Source: Kofleriaceae bacterium (lineage in GTDB: Bacteria; Myxococcota_A; Polyangia; Haliangiales; Haliangiaceae). From it: a DNA stretch of 64,000 bases. The notes under the pieces were generated by a model, which made no database searches, was not told the origin of the DNA, and worked only from the letters and a program-made list of their open reading frames with translations. The position numbers and the translations under genes were made by a program. How positions within the stretch are numbered: position 1 is the stretch's first letter; each line of letters starts with the position of its first letter. Positions 47,325 through 56,672 of the stretch are shown piece by piece. The stretch covers positions 62,001 to 126,000 of the forward strand of contig JALHPV010000001.1 in assembly GCA_022842285.1 (NCBI GenBank), read 5' to 3'.

Positions 47325-48914
47325 GTGTCCGACGACGACTCGCTCGCGATCGGCAGCGTCCTCGATGGGCGCTATCGCATTGACGGCGTGCTTGGCACGG
47401 GCGGGATGGGCCGCGTCTACGCGGGTCAGCACGTGGGGCTTGGCCGCCAGGTGGCGATCAAGGTCCTCCACGCGGACATGAACAAGAACCGCGAGGCCGC
47501 GCAGCGCTTCCAGCGCGAAGCTCTCGCCTCCGGTCGGCTCGAGCACCCGAACATCGTCAACGTCAGCGACTTCGGGACGCTCGAGAACGGTGCCTTCTTC
47601 CTCGTGATGGAACAGCTCGACGGGCAGTCGCTCGGCGAGCACCTCGAGCTCCATGGGCCGTTGCCCTGGCAGGATGCGCTGGGCTTCATGCGCGGCATCC
47701 TCCTCGGCTTGAAGCATGCGCACGAGCGGGGCGTGGTCCATCGCGACATCAAGCCCGACAACATCTTCCTCGCCAACAAGGACGGCGAGCTGGTCGTGAA
47801 GATCCTCGACTTCGGGATCGCGAAGCTCTACGCGGGCGACGCCGCCGATCCTGCCGCGACCAGCGCCGGCCTCACCGTCGGCACGCCGGCCTACCTCTCG
47901 CCGGAGCAGGCCGTCGGGGGCGAGATCACGCCGCGCTCGGATCTCTATTCCGCGACCTGTCTGCTGTTCGAGATGGTGGCCGGTCAGCCGCCATTCGACG
48001 GCGCCGACGCCCTCGCGATGCTCGGGGCGCACATCGGCCGCCCGGCGCCGCGCGTGAGCGACGTGGCTCCGAAGGTCACGATCCCGCCGGCGCTCGAGGA
48101 CATCATCGCGCGCGGCCTCATCAAGCCCCAGGCGCAGCGCATCCAGACGGCCGAGGAGTATCTCGCGCTGATCGATGCCATGGTGGCGACGCCTCCGCGC
48201 GCCGCGACGCCGCTGCCGTTTCCTACGCGCGCGCCGTCCGTGGAGGAGCTCGGTACCGCGGCCACCGGGTATCTGGAGTCCGCGTCGAACCCATCGATCG
48301 CCAGGCTCTCCGTCGGCAGCGCCGCGACGGTGTCCGTGTCCCCGCCGGTGTCACTCTCGGCGCGCCACCGCAGGCTCGGCCGGATCGCACTGGGCGTGGG
48401 GGCAGTGGTCGCGCTCGTCATCGTGATCTCGACCTCTGGTTCGTCCCGGAAGGCTCTGACGCCGCCCGCGGCCGTCGAGAACGCACAGGCCGTGGTCTCG
48501 AAGCCCGCTGACAAGCCGGTCGAGAAGCCCATCGCCAAGCCCGCCGACAAGCCGAAGGCTGTCGACAAGCCAGCGGCCCGCCCGGCACCACCACCACCAC
48601 CGCCGCCGCCGCCGGTCGTAGCCAAGCCGCCGCCGGTCGAAGACAAGCCGATCTTCGCGCCGCCCGAGCCGGCTCGCGACGACGTCGCGCTGGAGGCTGC
48701 GCTGGCGACGCTAACGGGCGGAAAGAGCTGCAAGGCACGCAAGGCCGCCATCCCCACGCTCGTCGCCTTGAACGATCCGCGCGCGATCGAGCCGCTGAAG
48801 AAGGCCCGGCGCCGCATGACCGGCGGTCTCTTCGGCTTGGGTCAGTCGAACTCGAACGCGTGTCTCAAGGCTGCGGCCGAGGAGGCCATCGTGAAGCTCG
48901 GTGGGGTCAAGTAG
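47325..48914 (+). CDS. Ser/Thr protein kinase (PknB type) with small C-terminal helical domain
   Basis: 529 residues, GTG start. Complete kinase domain (about 20-285): GTGGMGRVY, VAIKVLH, HRDIKPDN, DFGIAKL, SPEQ. Membrane helix near 350-372 (RIALGVGAVVALVIVISTSG). Outside, a Lys-Pro/Ala repeat linker (KPADKP units) and a run of prolines, ending in a 75-residue helical domain with two Cys (KSCKARKAAIPTLVALNDPRAIEPL) resembling HEAT-like repeats. A different extracytoplasmic sensor from the tandem kinases upstream. The last 8 bases overlap the convergent gene. Confidence 0.92.
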   Translation: MSDDDSLAIGSVLDGRYRIDGVLGTGGMGRVYAGQHVGLGRQVAIKVLHADMNKNREAAQRFQREALASGRLEHPNIVNVSDFGTLENGAFFLVMEQLDGQSLGEHLELHGPLPWQDALGFMRGILLGLKHAHERGVVHRDIKPDNIFLANKDGELVVKILDFGIAKLYAGDAADPAATSAGLTVGTPAYLSPEQAVGGEITPRSDLYSATCLLFEMVAGQPPFDGADALAMLGAHIGRPAPRVSDVAPKVTIPPALEDIIARGLIKPQAQRIQTAEEYLALIDAMVATPPRAATPLPFPTRAPSVEELGTAATGYLESASNPSIARLSVGSAATVSVSPPVSLSARHRRLGRIALGVGAVVALVIVISTSGSSRKALTPPAAVENAQAVVSKPADKPVEKPIAKPADKPKAVDKPAARPAPPPPPPPPPVVAKPPPVEDKPIFAPPEPARDDVALEAALATLTGGKSCKARKAAIPTLVALNDPRAIEPLKKARRRMTGGLFGLGQSNSNACLKAAAEEAIVKLGGVK

Positions 48915-49632
48915 CCTTGGCCTTCCACTCCTTCTGCGTGAGCACATCGAAGTCGACGACGAGGCACACCGGTTTGTCCGCGGCATCGACAGCCCAGTAA
49001 GACGTGAACGTGCCCTTGCCGCTCGGGAGATCGAGGCCGCTGGCCGCGTCACCGATACGAATTGTCGGGCCACTCACTTCGACGCCGGGCAGGGCGTCGG
49101 GCGACTTCGGCTTCTTCTGGCCCTTGAAGTGCGCGACGGTCCACTTCGCGATCGGGGGACGCCCGACGTGGAAGATCGCCGCCGCGAGCTCCTCCTTGCC
49201 AGCGGCGGCATCCAACGCATACGAGAGCATCACGCGCGGCGACGTGCCGGGCGGGACGGGGCGATCGAGCTCGCGCCACGACTTCGGCGCGGCCGGGTCG
49301 CCGAGGCCGATCGAGGTGCCCGCGAGCGGCAGGGGCGTCGGCTGCCAGCGGATATCGATCTTCAACGCGCCGAACTTCTCGCCGTAGCGAAGGAGGCGTC
49401 CGATATCGCGCGGGGCCACCAGCTCGTCGCGCGTCGGTGGTGGGGGCGGCGGTGGTGGTGGCAACGGGATCGACGGCGCCGTCGCTCGCTTTGGCTTCAC
49501 CACCTTCGTCGGTAGCTTGGGCTTCGGCGGAGGAGCGACCTTCGCCGGCGCCTTGGCCTTTGCGGCGGCCTTCTTCACCGGAGCTGCCGCCTTCGCCGTG
49601 GGTTTCGTCTTGCTCGCTGCCTTCGAGGCCAC
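48907..49632 (-). CDS. Ala/Lys/Pro-rich N-terminus with unknown C-terminal domain
   Basis: 241 residues. The first 65 residues are Ala, Lys and Pro in histone-H1-like (AKAAAPVKK) repeats ending in a run of prolines; such tails bind DNA or acidic polymers. Residues about 70-240 form a strand-rich domain with several Trp and Pro (IDIRWQPTPLPLAG, PRVMLSYALDAAAGK, FTSYWAVDAADKPVCLVVDFDVL). No family is recognised. Convergent with and slightly overlapping the kinase. Confidence 0.6.
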   Translation of the reverse strand: MASKAASKTKPTAKAAAPVKKAAAKAKAPAKVAPPPKPKLPTKVVKPKRATAPSIPLPPPPPPPPPTRDELVAPRDIGRLLRYGEKFGALKIDIRWQPTPLPLAGTSIGLGDPAAPKSWRELDRPVPPGTSPRVMLSYALDAAAGKEELAAAIFHVGRPPIAKWTVAHFKGQKKPKSPDALPGVEVSGPTIRIGDAASGLDLPSGKGTFTSYWAVDAADKPVCLVVDFDVLTQKEWKAKAT

Positions 49633-49689
49633 GAGCCCACGGTAACACCTCCGTAGATCCTATTCCCGGCAGGTGCGTTCCACGCCCCT

Positions 49690-50640
49690 ATGAGGAAGCG
49701 TTATTGGACACTGGCTGCGCTGGCGGCCTTGGGTGGAACCGCCATCGCCGACGACGAGCCAGCAGTGACCTCCTCCGATCAGTACCGGACCTCGGGGGTC
49801 GCGCTCGCGGCGGAGGTTGGCACCTCGTACCGCGGCTTCGCCGACAACACGCTGGTGATGCCCGCGGGCGGTGAGCTCGGGGCGAGCATGCGCTTCCTCA
49901 CCTCGCAACCCGTCTTCGGCGAGGAGCCCGTTCGCTTCACCGATCTCGCGCTGTTCGGGCTGACAGGGAGATGGTCGTTGCACAAGCGGTTCGAGGTCTC
50001 CGGCGGCGTGGAGCTCTTGCCGAAGCAGCCCTCGTACACGGATGAAAAAGTGTTCCAGAGTGCATCGCTCGGCATCCGCACGCCGCTCGGGCAGCGCGCG
50101 GCCGTCGGCATCGCGGGCGCCGGCGGTCACCTCCTGAATCACAGCGGCATGTGGCTCCAGCAGGCGCTCGTCGTCGAGTGGCGGAAAGAGATCGCGCGGG
50201 TCGTGCACTTCGATCTTGGACTCGGTGCGAGCAATATCGCGCTCACGGCACCCGGTGCCGACAGTGCGTTTCTCACGGAGGGCACGCTCGCCTTCCGCGC
50301 GGTCGCTCGGGCCCCGAACGATGTCTGGGGCGGATGGATCGGCTTCGCCTACGCGCTGCCGATCCTGTCGAACGGCATGGATCCGACGACCGGCCTCGAG
50401 CTCGACCCGCAACCGCGCCTCGACGTCCGGATCGGCAACGTGGTCGCGGTGACCAAGCAATGGGACCTGGTCGCCGAGCTGGCGGTCGTCGATCGCGGGG
50501 ACCTGTCCGAGGTGCAGACGCGCCTGCCGATCATGAACGGCGGCTTCGATCAGGTTCAGGTCATCTTCGGTGTGACCCGCCACTTCGAAGGAACGCGGAG
50601 CCAGGATCCGTACAGCGCGCTACAGCTGAGTCAGCGCTAG
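49690..50640 (+). CDS. Outer-membrane beta-barrel-like protein
   Basis: 316 residues. Signal peptide (RYWTLAALAALGGTAIA) followed by alternating hydrophobic/polar strands: GVALAAEVGTSYRGFA, DLALFGLTGRWSLHKRFEVSGGVELLP, ALVVEWRKEIARVVHFDLGLGASNIAL, PRLDVRIGNVVAV, WDLVAELAVVDRGD and VQVIFGVTRHF near the end. This is the pattern of a secreted outer-membrane barrel of about 12 strands. No named family. Confidence 0.65.
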   Translation: MRKRYWTLAALAALGGTAIADDEPAVTSSDQYRTSGVALAAEVGTSYRGFADNTLVMPAGGELGASMRFLTSQPVFGEEPVRFTDLALFGLTGRWSLHKRFEVSGGVELLPKQPSYTDEKVFQSASLGIRTPLGQRAAVGIAGAGGHLLNHSGMWLQQALVVEWRKEIARVVHFDLGLGASNIALTAPGADSAFLTEGTLAFRAVARAPNDVWGGWIGFAYALPILSNGMDPTTGLELDPQPRLDVRIGNVVAVTKQWDLVAELAVVDRGDLSEVQTRLPIMNGGFDQVQVIFGVTRHFEGTRSQDPYSALQLSQR

Positions 50641-50652
50641 CGCGATGTAACC

Positions 50653-50692
50653 TGAGTCAGAACATACCCGGGTGAGTCACAACCTACCCGGG
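50653..50692. promoter_or_regulatory. Two 20-bp direct repeats before a response-regulator gene
   Basis: TGAGTCAGAACATACCCGGG is followed at once by TGAGTCACAACCTACCCGGG (18 of 20 bases alike). A third CCTGAG/GAGTCAG trace lies just before. They end 50 bases before the ATG of the receiver gene, a normal place for an activator or repressor. The 20-bp period puts both copies on the same face of the helix. Confidence 0.5.
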
Positions 50693-50741
50693 GGGTAATC
50701 CGCAACCCAGGGAAACAACTGGCGCCGCTCGGGGTAGCTCG

Positions 50742-51158
50742 ATGGCGCGCGCGTCGCATTTACCCAGGGTCTGGATGCCGGCACGGGTTCTCGTGGTGGA
50801 TGACGACGAGCAGGTACGGCGAGCGATCGCCGAGATGTTCGCTCGCGCCGGCTATGAGGTCGAGACGGCGGACGACGGCGAGCCCGCCTGCCTGATGGCG
50901 CGGGACACTCACTACGATCTCGTCGTGGTGGACTTTCACATGCGTACTGTACGAGGCGACGAGGTCGTGAGGCAGGTCAAGGAGCGCCACGGCGCTGCGA
51001 CCTACTGCGCGGTGCTCACCGCCTCCGACGACGAGCCAACGCGCTCGAGGTGTCGAGCTGCGGGCGCCGACGCATTCTTTGCCAAGCCAACCCGACCGAG
51101 CTTATTGAAGCACCAACTAATCGCCGCAGTGCCGGCACTAAGAGCAGGTGATACCTGA
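50742..51158 (+). CDS. Single-domain response regulator
   Basis: 138 residues (or 127 from an ATG at 50775, which starts right at the fold). CheY-like receiver: acidic pair in VVDDDEQ, phospho-acceptor Asp in LVVVDFHM, Thr/Ser in LTASDD and Lys in FFAKPTRP. No output domain. It lies 35 bases before the NtrC-type regulator and downstream of a 20-bp tandem repeat. It probably passes phosphate or binds a partner in the same signal chain. Confidence 0.88.
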   Translation: MARASHLPRVWMPARVLVVDDDEQVRRAIAEMFARAGYEVETADDGEPACLMARDTHYDLVVVDFHMRTVRGDEVVRQVKERHGAATYCAVLTASDDEPTRSRCRAAGADAFFAKPTRPSLLKHQLIAAVPALRAGDT

Positions 51159-51193
51159 CAGGCGCGCTTCAGCATGCGAGAACTTCTCAGCTG

Positions 51194-52606
<1,413 letters not shown>

Positions 52607-52627
52607 GGGGACGGTTACCCCGTCCCC
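52607..52627. terminator. Hairpin between convergent sigma-54 regulator genes
   Basis: GGGGACGG and its exact reverse complement CCGTCCCC enclose a five-base loop (TTACC). It fills almost the whole 24-base gap between two convergent stop codons. No T-run, but a G/C stem like this can end transcripts from both sides. Confidence 0.6.
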
Positions 52628-52630
52628 CGA

Positions 52631-53731
52631 TTACGCCGCGTACTTGCGGAGCTTCTCGACGAGCGTCGTGCGGTTGAGTCCCAGGAGCGCAGCGGCCTCG
52701 GTCCGGTTGCCGCCGGCCTTGGTGAGCGCCTTCGAGATGAGGTCGCGCTCGAGGTTCTCGAGGGCGGTGCGCAGGTCCATGGTGTCGCTGATCATCGAGG
52801 CAGGCGTGGGGGCAACGGGGACGACGACGGGGAGAGATGTCGAGGAGCCGCTCGCGAGGTCGGCGGGGCGGTCGAACGTAGCCGTGCCTTCGGCGAGGGT
52901 GGGGACGCCGACGGGCGAGGTGCCGATGCGGCTGAACTTCGCCTTCGTGCCCGGAATCTGGAGCTCCTGTGCGCCGAGGCGGTTGCGGCGAGACAGGAGC
53001 ACGGCGCGCTCGATGAGGTGAGAGAGCTCGCGGACGTTGCCCGGCCACGCGTAGGCGAGGAGGGCGGCCTTGCCGGACTCGTCGAGCCCCTCCACCTGCT
53101 TGCCGAGGCGAAGGCTCGCGCGCTCGATGCAAAGCTCGGCGATGCGGATCGTGTCCTCGCGGCGATCGCGGAGCGAGGGGAGCTGGACCGGGACCACGGC
53201 GAGGCGGAAGTAGAGGTCCGCGCGGAACTTGCCCTGGGCCACCATCTCTTCGAGGTTGCGGTGCGTGGCGGCCACGATGCGAACGTCGACGGCGACGTCG
53301 GTGTCGGAACCGACCGGGCACACGACGCGCTCTTCGAGGACGCGGAGGAGCTTGGCCTGCGCGGCGAGTGGGAGGTCACCGATCTCGTCGAGGAAGATGG
53401 TGCCTTCCTTCGCCGTCATGAAGCGGCCCGGACGCGACGTGAGCGCGCCCGTGAAGGCGCCCTTCACGTGGCCGAAGAGCTCGGTCTCGAGGAGTGAGTC
53501 GGGAATCGCGGCGCAGTTGACCGGGATGAAGGGCTTCCCCTTGCGGTGCGACGCGCGGTGCACGGAGCGCGCGAAGAGCTCCTTGCCCGAGCCGGTCTCG
53601 CCGGTGATGAGGATGCTGCAGTCGGTCTCCGCCACGTGGCGAATCGTATCGAGTGCCTCGAGAATCTCCGGCGACTCGCCGATGATCTCGGGGGCAAACG
53701 TCGTACGCCAAGTCGAGAGGTCCATCTGCAT
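52631..53731 (-). CDS. Sigma-54 enhancer-binding protein without receiver domain
   Basis: 366 residues, PspF-like layout: AAA+ domain from about residue 15 (Walker A GETGSGKE, intact GAFTGA loop, EGTIFLDEIGDL, YAWPGNVREL), a Ser/Thr/Pro-rich linker of about 60 residues, and a Fis-type helix-turn-helix at the end (GGNRTEAAALLGLNRTTLVEKLRKY). Lacking a receiver, it must be controlled by its own level, a partner protein or protein phosphorylation. ATG at 53731 or six bases later (MDLSTW). A sigma-54-like -24/-12 element lies at 53748-53764, so it may regulate itself. Confidence 0.93.
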   Translation of the reverse strand: MQMDLSTWRTTFAPEIIGESPEILEALDTIRHVAETDCSILITGETGSGKELFARSVHRASHRKGKPFIPVNCAAIPDSLLETELFGHVKGAFTGALTSRPGRFMTAKEGTIFLDEIGDLPLAAQAKLLRVLEERVVCPVGSDTDVAVDVRIVAATHRNLEEMVAQGKFRADLYFRLAVVPVQLPSLRDRREDTIRIAELCIERASLRLGKQVEGLDESGKAALLAYAWPGNVRELSHLIERAVLLSRRNRLGAQELQIPGTKAKFSRIGTSPVGVPTLAEGTATFDRPADLASGSSTSLPVVVPVAPTPASMISDTMDLRTALENLERDLISKALTKAGGNRTEAAALLGLNRTTLVEKLRKYAA

Positions 53732-53747
53732 CGTGATGCGGACCTAT

Positions 53748-53764
53748 AGCGAGGACTGGGCCAA
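53748..53764 (-). promoter_or_regulatory. Candidate sigma-54 promoter (-24/-12)
   Basis: Minus strand TTGGCCCAGTCCTCGCT: a GG and a GC exactly ten bases apart, with TTGGC-x-C at -24 and TCGCT at -12. Start would be about 6 bases before the ATG at 53731 and 12 before the one at 53725, favouring the second. The gene encodes a sigma-54 activator. Confidence 0.35.
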
Positions 53765-53879
53765 TGAAATCCAACGACTCGTCGGGAAGCGGTGGGGTAA
53801 CTTACCGAAACACGATCTAACGATCGCAGCGAGGTAGCGTTACCCACATGCACAAATCCCCGGGTCGAAAATGACTCGG

Positions 53880-53901
53880 GGAGGGTGATCGATCACCCTC
53901 C
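53880..53901. promoter_or_regulatory. 22-bp perfect palindrome
   Basis: GGAGGGTGATC followed directly by GATCACCCTCC. It is fully symmetric with no spacer, as expected for the operator of a homodimer. It lies about 150 bases upstream of the sigma-54 activator gene, the usual place for an enhancer element. A stem with no loop is less suited to be a terminator. Confidence 0.5.
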
Positions 53902-54101
53902 GGGAAAACTTCGCAGGGAAATTTCTCCTCGGAAAACCGGGAGTTCCGCCCGCACAAGACGGTCCGTTCCGCTGGGTGCAACAGCGAAGATCAACCCTCT
54001 TGCGGGAGCACGTACACGCGCGATGGTTCGCTCGTCCTGCTATCGCAGGCGTGCGATCCACCACGCGTCACGTCGCGTCGCGACGTCGAACGAAGCGTGC
54101 G

Positions 54102-55244
54102 CTAGCTGCGACCGGGGAGGCGCAGCGCGAACGTCGAGCCCTGCGGGTTCGTCGTCCGGTATTCGATCGTTCCGCCGTGCGCCTCGCATGCGAGCCGGCA
54201 GAAGTAGAGGCCGAAGCCCCGCTTGCCGCCGGCGCCCTTGGCGTACTTGCCGAACAGCTTGTCGCGCAGTGCCGGGGGCACGAGCGGGCCGCTATTGAAA
54301 ACACTGATCTCGACCGACGTCGGGTCCAGCGGATCCCAGGTCGAGGCGGAGACGCGAATGATGCCGCTCGCGTTGCAGTACCGCATCGCATTGCCGACGA
54401 GGTTGTGGAGCACGCGCTCGATGAGGGCGGCGTCGAGCGTGCCGACCATCGCCGGGTCGCACTCGATCTCGAACCGCATCGGGCGGACTGGCACCGCCGC
54501 ATGGACGTCGATGACCTCGTGGATCATCGCGCGGATGTTCGTCGCGGCAACCTGCGGCTTCACGGCCGCGTCTTCGAAGCGGGCGATGTCGACGAAGTTC
54601 GCGACGAGCCCGGACATGCGGCGGAGGGCGTTCACGGTCGCGGTCAGGGCCTGGGTCTCGTCCTCGCCGAGCGTGACGAGATCCTTGAGGTACATGATGT
54701 TGCCGAGCGCGACGGCCAGACCGTTGTTGAGGTCGTGCGCGAGCATCGCGGCGGCTTCGGCGCCGTAGGCGAGAAGGCGATCGGTCTGCTCCGAGGCGAG
54801 GCGCTGCTCGACAAAGGCCTGCTGCGTGCGCGCGGCCGCGGTCATGCGACGGCGCAGCTCAGCGATCATCGCAGGCTTCACCATCACGTCATCGGCACCC
54901 GCGTTGAAGCACGCGGCGCGCGTCTCCTCGTCGTCCTGGCCGGAGAGCACGGCGATCCAGACCGCGGGACCGTGGAGGGCCTTCAGCTTCCGCACGACCT
55001 CGAGGCCAGGCGTGGGCATATTGAAGTCGACGATCGCGAGGTCGGGCGGTGTGTGCTCGGCGATGGTGAGGGCCGGTCCGCCATCCTCGGCGGTGAAGAC
55101 GTGAAACCCGATCCGCGACATCGCGTTGGCAATGGCGCGCCGGACGCGTGGATCGTCGTCGACAACGAGGATGCGTACGCCCGACGGAGCGGCCAGGGCC
55201 GTCGAGTCGGCGACGATCTGTTGCGATACGGCTGCGTTCTGCAC
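54102..55244 (-). CDS. Receiver-histidine kinase hybrid
   Basis: About 380 residues from a GTG at 55244 with AAGGTGG before it. An N-terminal receiver (RILVVDDDPR, Asp in LAIVDFNMP, LSGQDD, VMVKPAM) is followed by a helical linker and a histidine kinase: H-box AAMLAHDLNNGLAVALGNIMYL with the phosphorylated His followed by Asp, N-box HNLVGNAMRYCN, and G-box KRGFGLYFC. No membrane segment, so cytosolic. Histidine kinases with an N-terminal receiver take input from another phospho-donor. It is divergent from the fused kinase at 55365; the receiver at 56669 is a possible target. Confidence 0.9.
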   Translation of the reverse strand: MQNAAVSQQIVADSTALAAPSGVRILVVDDDPRVRRAIANAMSRIGFHVFTAEDGGPALTIAEHTPPDLAIVDFNMPTPGLEVVRKLKALHGPAVWIAVLSGQDDEETRAACFNAGADDVMVKPAMIAELRRRMTAAARTQQAFVEQRLASEQTDRLLAYGAEAAAMLAHDLNNGLAVALGNIMYLKDLVTLGEDETQALTATVNALRRMSGLVANFVDIARFEDAAVKPQVAATNIRAMIHEVIDVHAAVPVRPMRFEIECDPAMVGTLDAALIERVLHNLVGNAMRYCNASGIIRVSASTWDPLDPTSVEISVFNSGPLVPPALRDKLFGKYAKGAGGKRGFGLYFCRLACEAHGGTIEYRTTNPQGSTFALRLPGRS

Positions 55245-55364
55245 CCGGCCACCTTCTGCGAGGGATATGCCAGCGCGCGATGATCGGAAAGCGCGTACTT
55301 GGATTCGTGGCACAGCTTGCGAGTCGTCAGTTCTGCCGACGTTGAAGGCCTCGTGGAACGGTCG

Positions 55365-56672
55365 ATGCACCATCCAATGCCGATGAATGCTCTCGCCGTG
55401 GCTCCGACTCCCTGGCCGGCTCCCGCCGCCACGGTGCCGACAGCTGTCGCCGACGCAGTGCTCGACGCTGCGGTGGCCGCCGACGCCGATCACGTGTGGA
55501 TCGAGCCCGCACCCGAGAACGACGATCACTATATGGTGTCGATCGAACGCGACGGCGAAGTCCTCGCGAAGGCGACCCTCGACGCCAGCCTCGGCGCGGC
55601 CGTGATCGCCCGCCTGGCGTTCCTCACCGATGTCGACCTGACGTCACGGACCGTGGTGACCGGCGCGACGCGCGTGCGCACGCCAACGGCGCAGCGCGAC
55701 CTCGTCTTCACCGTACGACCCGGGGCGCAGCTTCGCGCCGAGGGCATGCTCGTCGCGCGTGGCACTCGGCCGCGTCTCCAGGCCGTCGAGGACAACGACC
55801 TGGCGCCGGGCGCCATCGTCGATCACTACCGCGTCGTATCGCACCTCGGCGAGGGCGGTATGGGCACCGTCTACCACGTCGAGCAGGCCACGCTCGGCCG
55901 CTCCTACGCGCTCAAGGTTCTGCACGGGCATCAGCTCGCGCTCGGCGCGAACAGCGTCGAGCAGTTCCTGCGCGAAGCGCGCGCAGCGGCGCGGCTCCGC
56001 CACCCCCACATCGTCGATGTCTTCGATTTTGGCTACCTGCCCGATGGCCGGCCCTACTTCGTGATGGAGCTCCTCACCGGAACGGCCGTGCAGGCGCTCA
56101 CCGATCAGGGCGCGCTCAAGCCGGCGAAGGCCGTCGCCATGGCGCGCCAGCTCGCCGATGCGCTCGCCGCCGCCCACGAGCATGGTGTGGTCCACGCCGA
56201 CATCAGCGCGGGCAACGTCCTCGTGATCGGGAGTGAAGCGGACACGACGGTGAAGCTCGTGGACTTCGGTCTCGCCGAGCTGCGCGGCCCGACCCCCACG
56301 CCTCCGACGATCGCGGACGTCGTCTACGGGACCCCGTCCTACATCGCACCCGAGGTCGCACGTGGCCAGTCGGCGACCGAGATGTCCGATCAGTACTCGT
56401 TCGGAATCCTGCTGTTCGAGATGCTCACGGGCAAGGTCCCGTTCATTCGCGACGACGTTCGTGACGTCTGCCGGGCCCACATCTTCGACGCGCTGCCGGA
56501 GCCGCTCTCGCCGTTCGGCGCGCTGCCGTCGGAGCTACTCGAGATCGTCGAGCGCTGCTGCTCGAAGTCGCCGAGCACGCGCTACCCGAGCATGCGTGCG
56601 GTCCACGCCGAGCTTGTCGCCGTGTCCCGCATCATGGAGCGCCGGGGCTGGCGGAAGTGGCTGTCGGCATGA
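55365..56672 (+). CDS. Ser/Thr-kinase-like protein with GspE/PilB-like N-terminal domain
   Basis: About 435 residues. Residues about 20-130 (AADADHVWIEPAPEND, VSIERDGEVLAKATL, AAVIARLAFLTDVDL, FTVRPG) follow the N-terminal N2D-like domain of type II secretion/type IV pilus ATPases, where ASDIHIEP, a sugar-like strand pair and SRIK...DI are usual. Then comes a kinase domain: GEGGMGTVY, YALKVLH with the conserved Lys, catalytic-loop HADISAGN where HRDLKxxN is normal, DFGLAEL, and APEVARG. The Arg and Lys of the catalytic loop are missing, while the Asp and Asn remain. No membrane segment. Its stop overlaps the receiver gene (ATGA), so the two act together. Confidence 0.8.
   Translation: MHHPMPMNALAVAPTPWPAPAATVPTAVADAVLDAAVAADADHVWIEPAPENDDHYMVSIERDGEVLAKATLDASLGAAVIARLAFLTDVDLTSRTVVTGATRVRTPTAQRDLVFTVRPGAQLRAEGMLVARGTRPRLQAVEDNDLAPGAIVDHYRVVSHLGEGGMGTVYHVEQATLGRSYALKVLHGHQLALGANSVEQFLREARAAARLRHPHIVDVFDFGYLPDGRPYFVMELLTGTAVQALTDQGALKPAKAVAMARQLADALAAAHEHGVVHADISAGNVLVIGSEADTTVKLVDFGLAELRGPTPTPPTIADVVYGTPSYIAPEVARGQSATEMSDQYSFGILLFEMLTGKVPFIRDDVRDVCRAHIFDALPEPLSPFGALPSELLEIVERCCSKSPSTRYPSMRAVHAELVAVSRIMERRGWRKWLSA

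Larger units (their letters stand above)
53732..54101. other. Long intergenic region rich in symmetric elements
   Basis: About 370 bases between the start of the receiver-less sigma-54 activator and the stop of the histidine kinase (both on the minus strand). No convincing gene. It is lower in GC than the surroundings and contains a sigma-54-like element (53748-53764), a GGTAA-C-TTACC palindrome (53796-53806), a GTTACCC copy near 53839 and a 22-bp perfect palindrome at 53880-53901. It looks like a complex promoter region for the activator gene, with a possible terminator for the kinase gene. Confidence 0.5.

Noticed and set aside
50705-50741. Search for a sigma-54 promoter directly before the receiver gene
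   Set aside because: CTGGCGCC is present but no GC follows at the required ten-base spacing.
53840-54064. Minus-strand frame of 74 codons in the 370-base intergenic region
   Set aside because: Pro/Arg/Cys-rich translation, no ribosome site, and it crosses the 22-bp palindrome; regarded as non-coding.
55306-55320. TGGCAC followed by TTGC between the histidine kinase and kinase-fusion genes, looking like a sigma-54 promoter
   Set aside because: GG and GC are eight bases apart, not ten, so the element would be out of phase for sigma-54.
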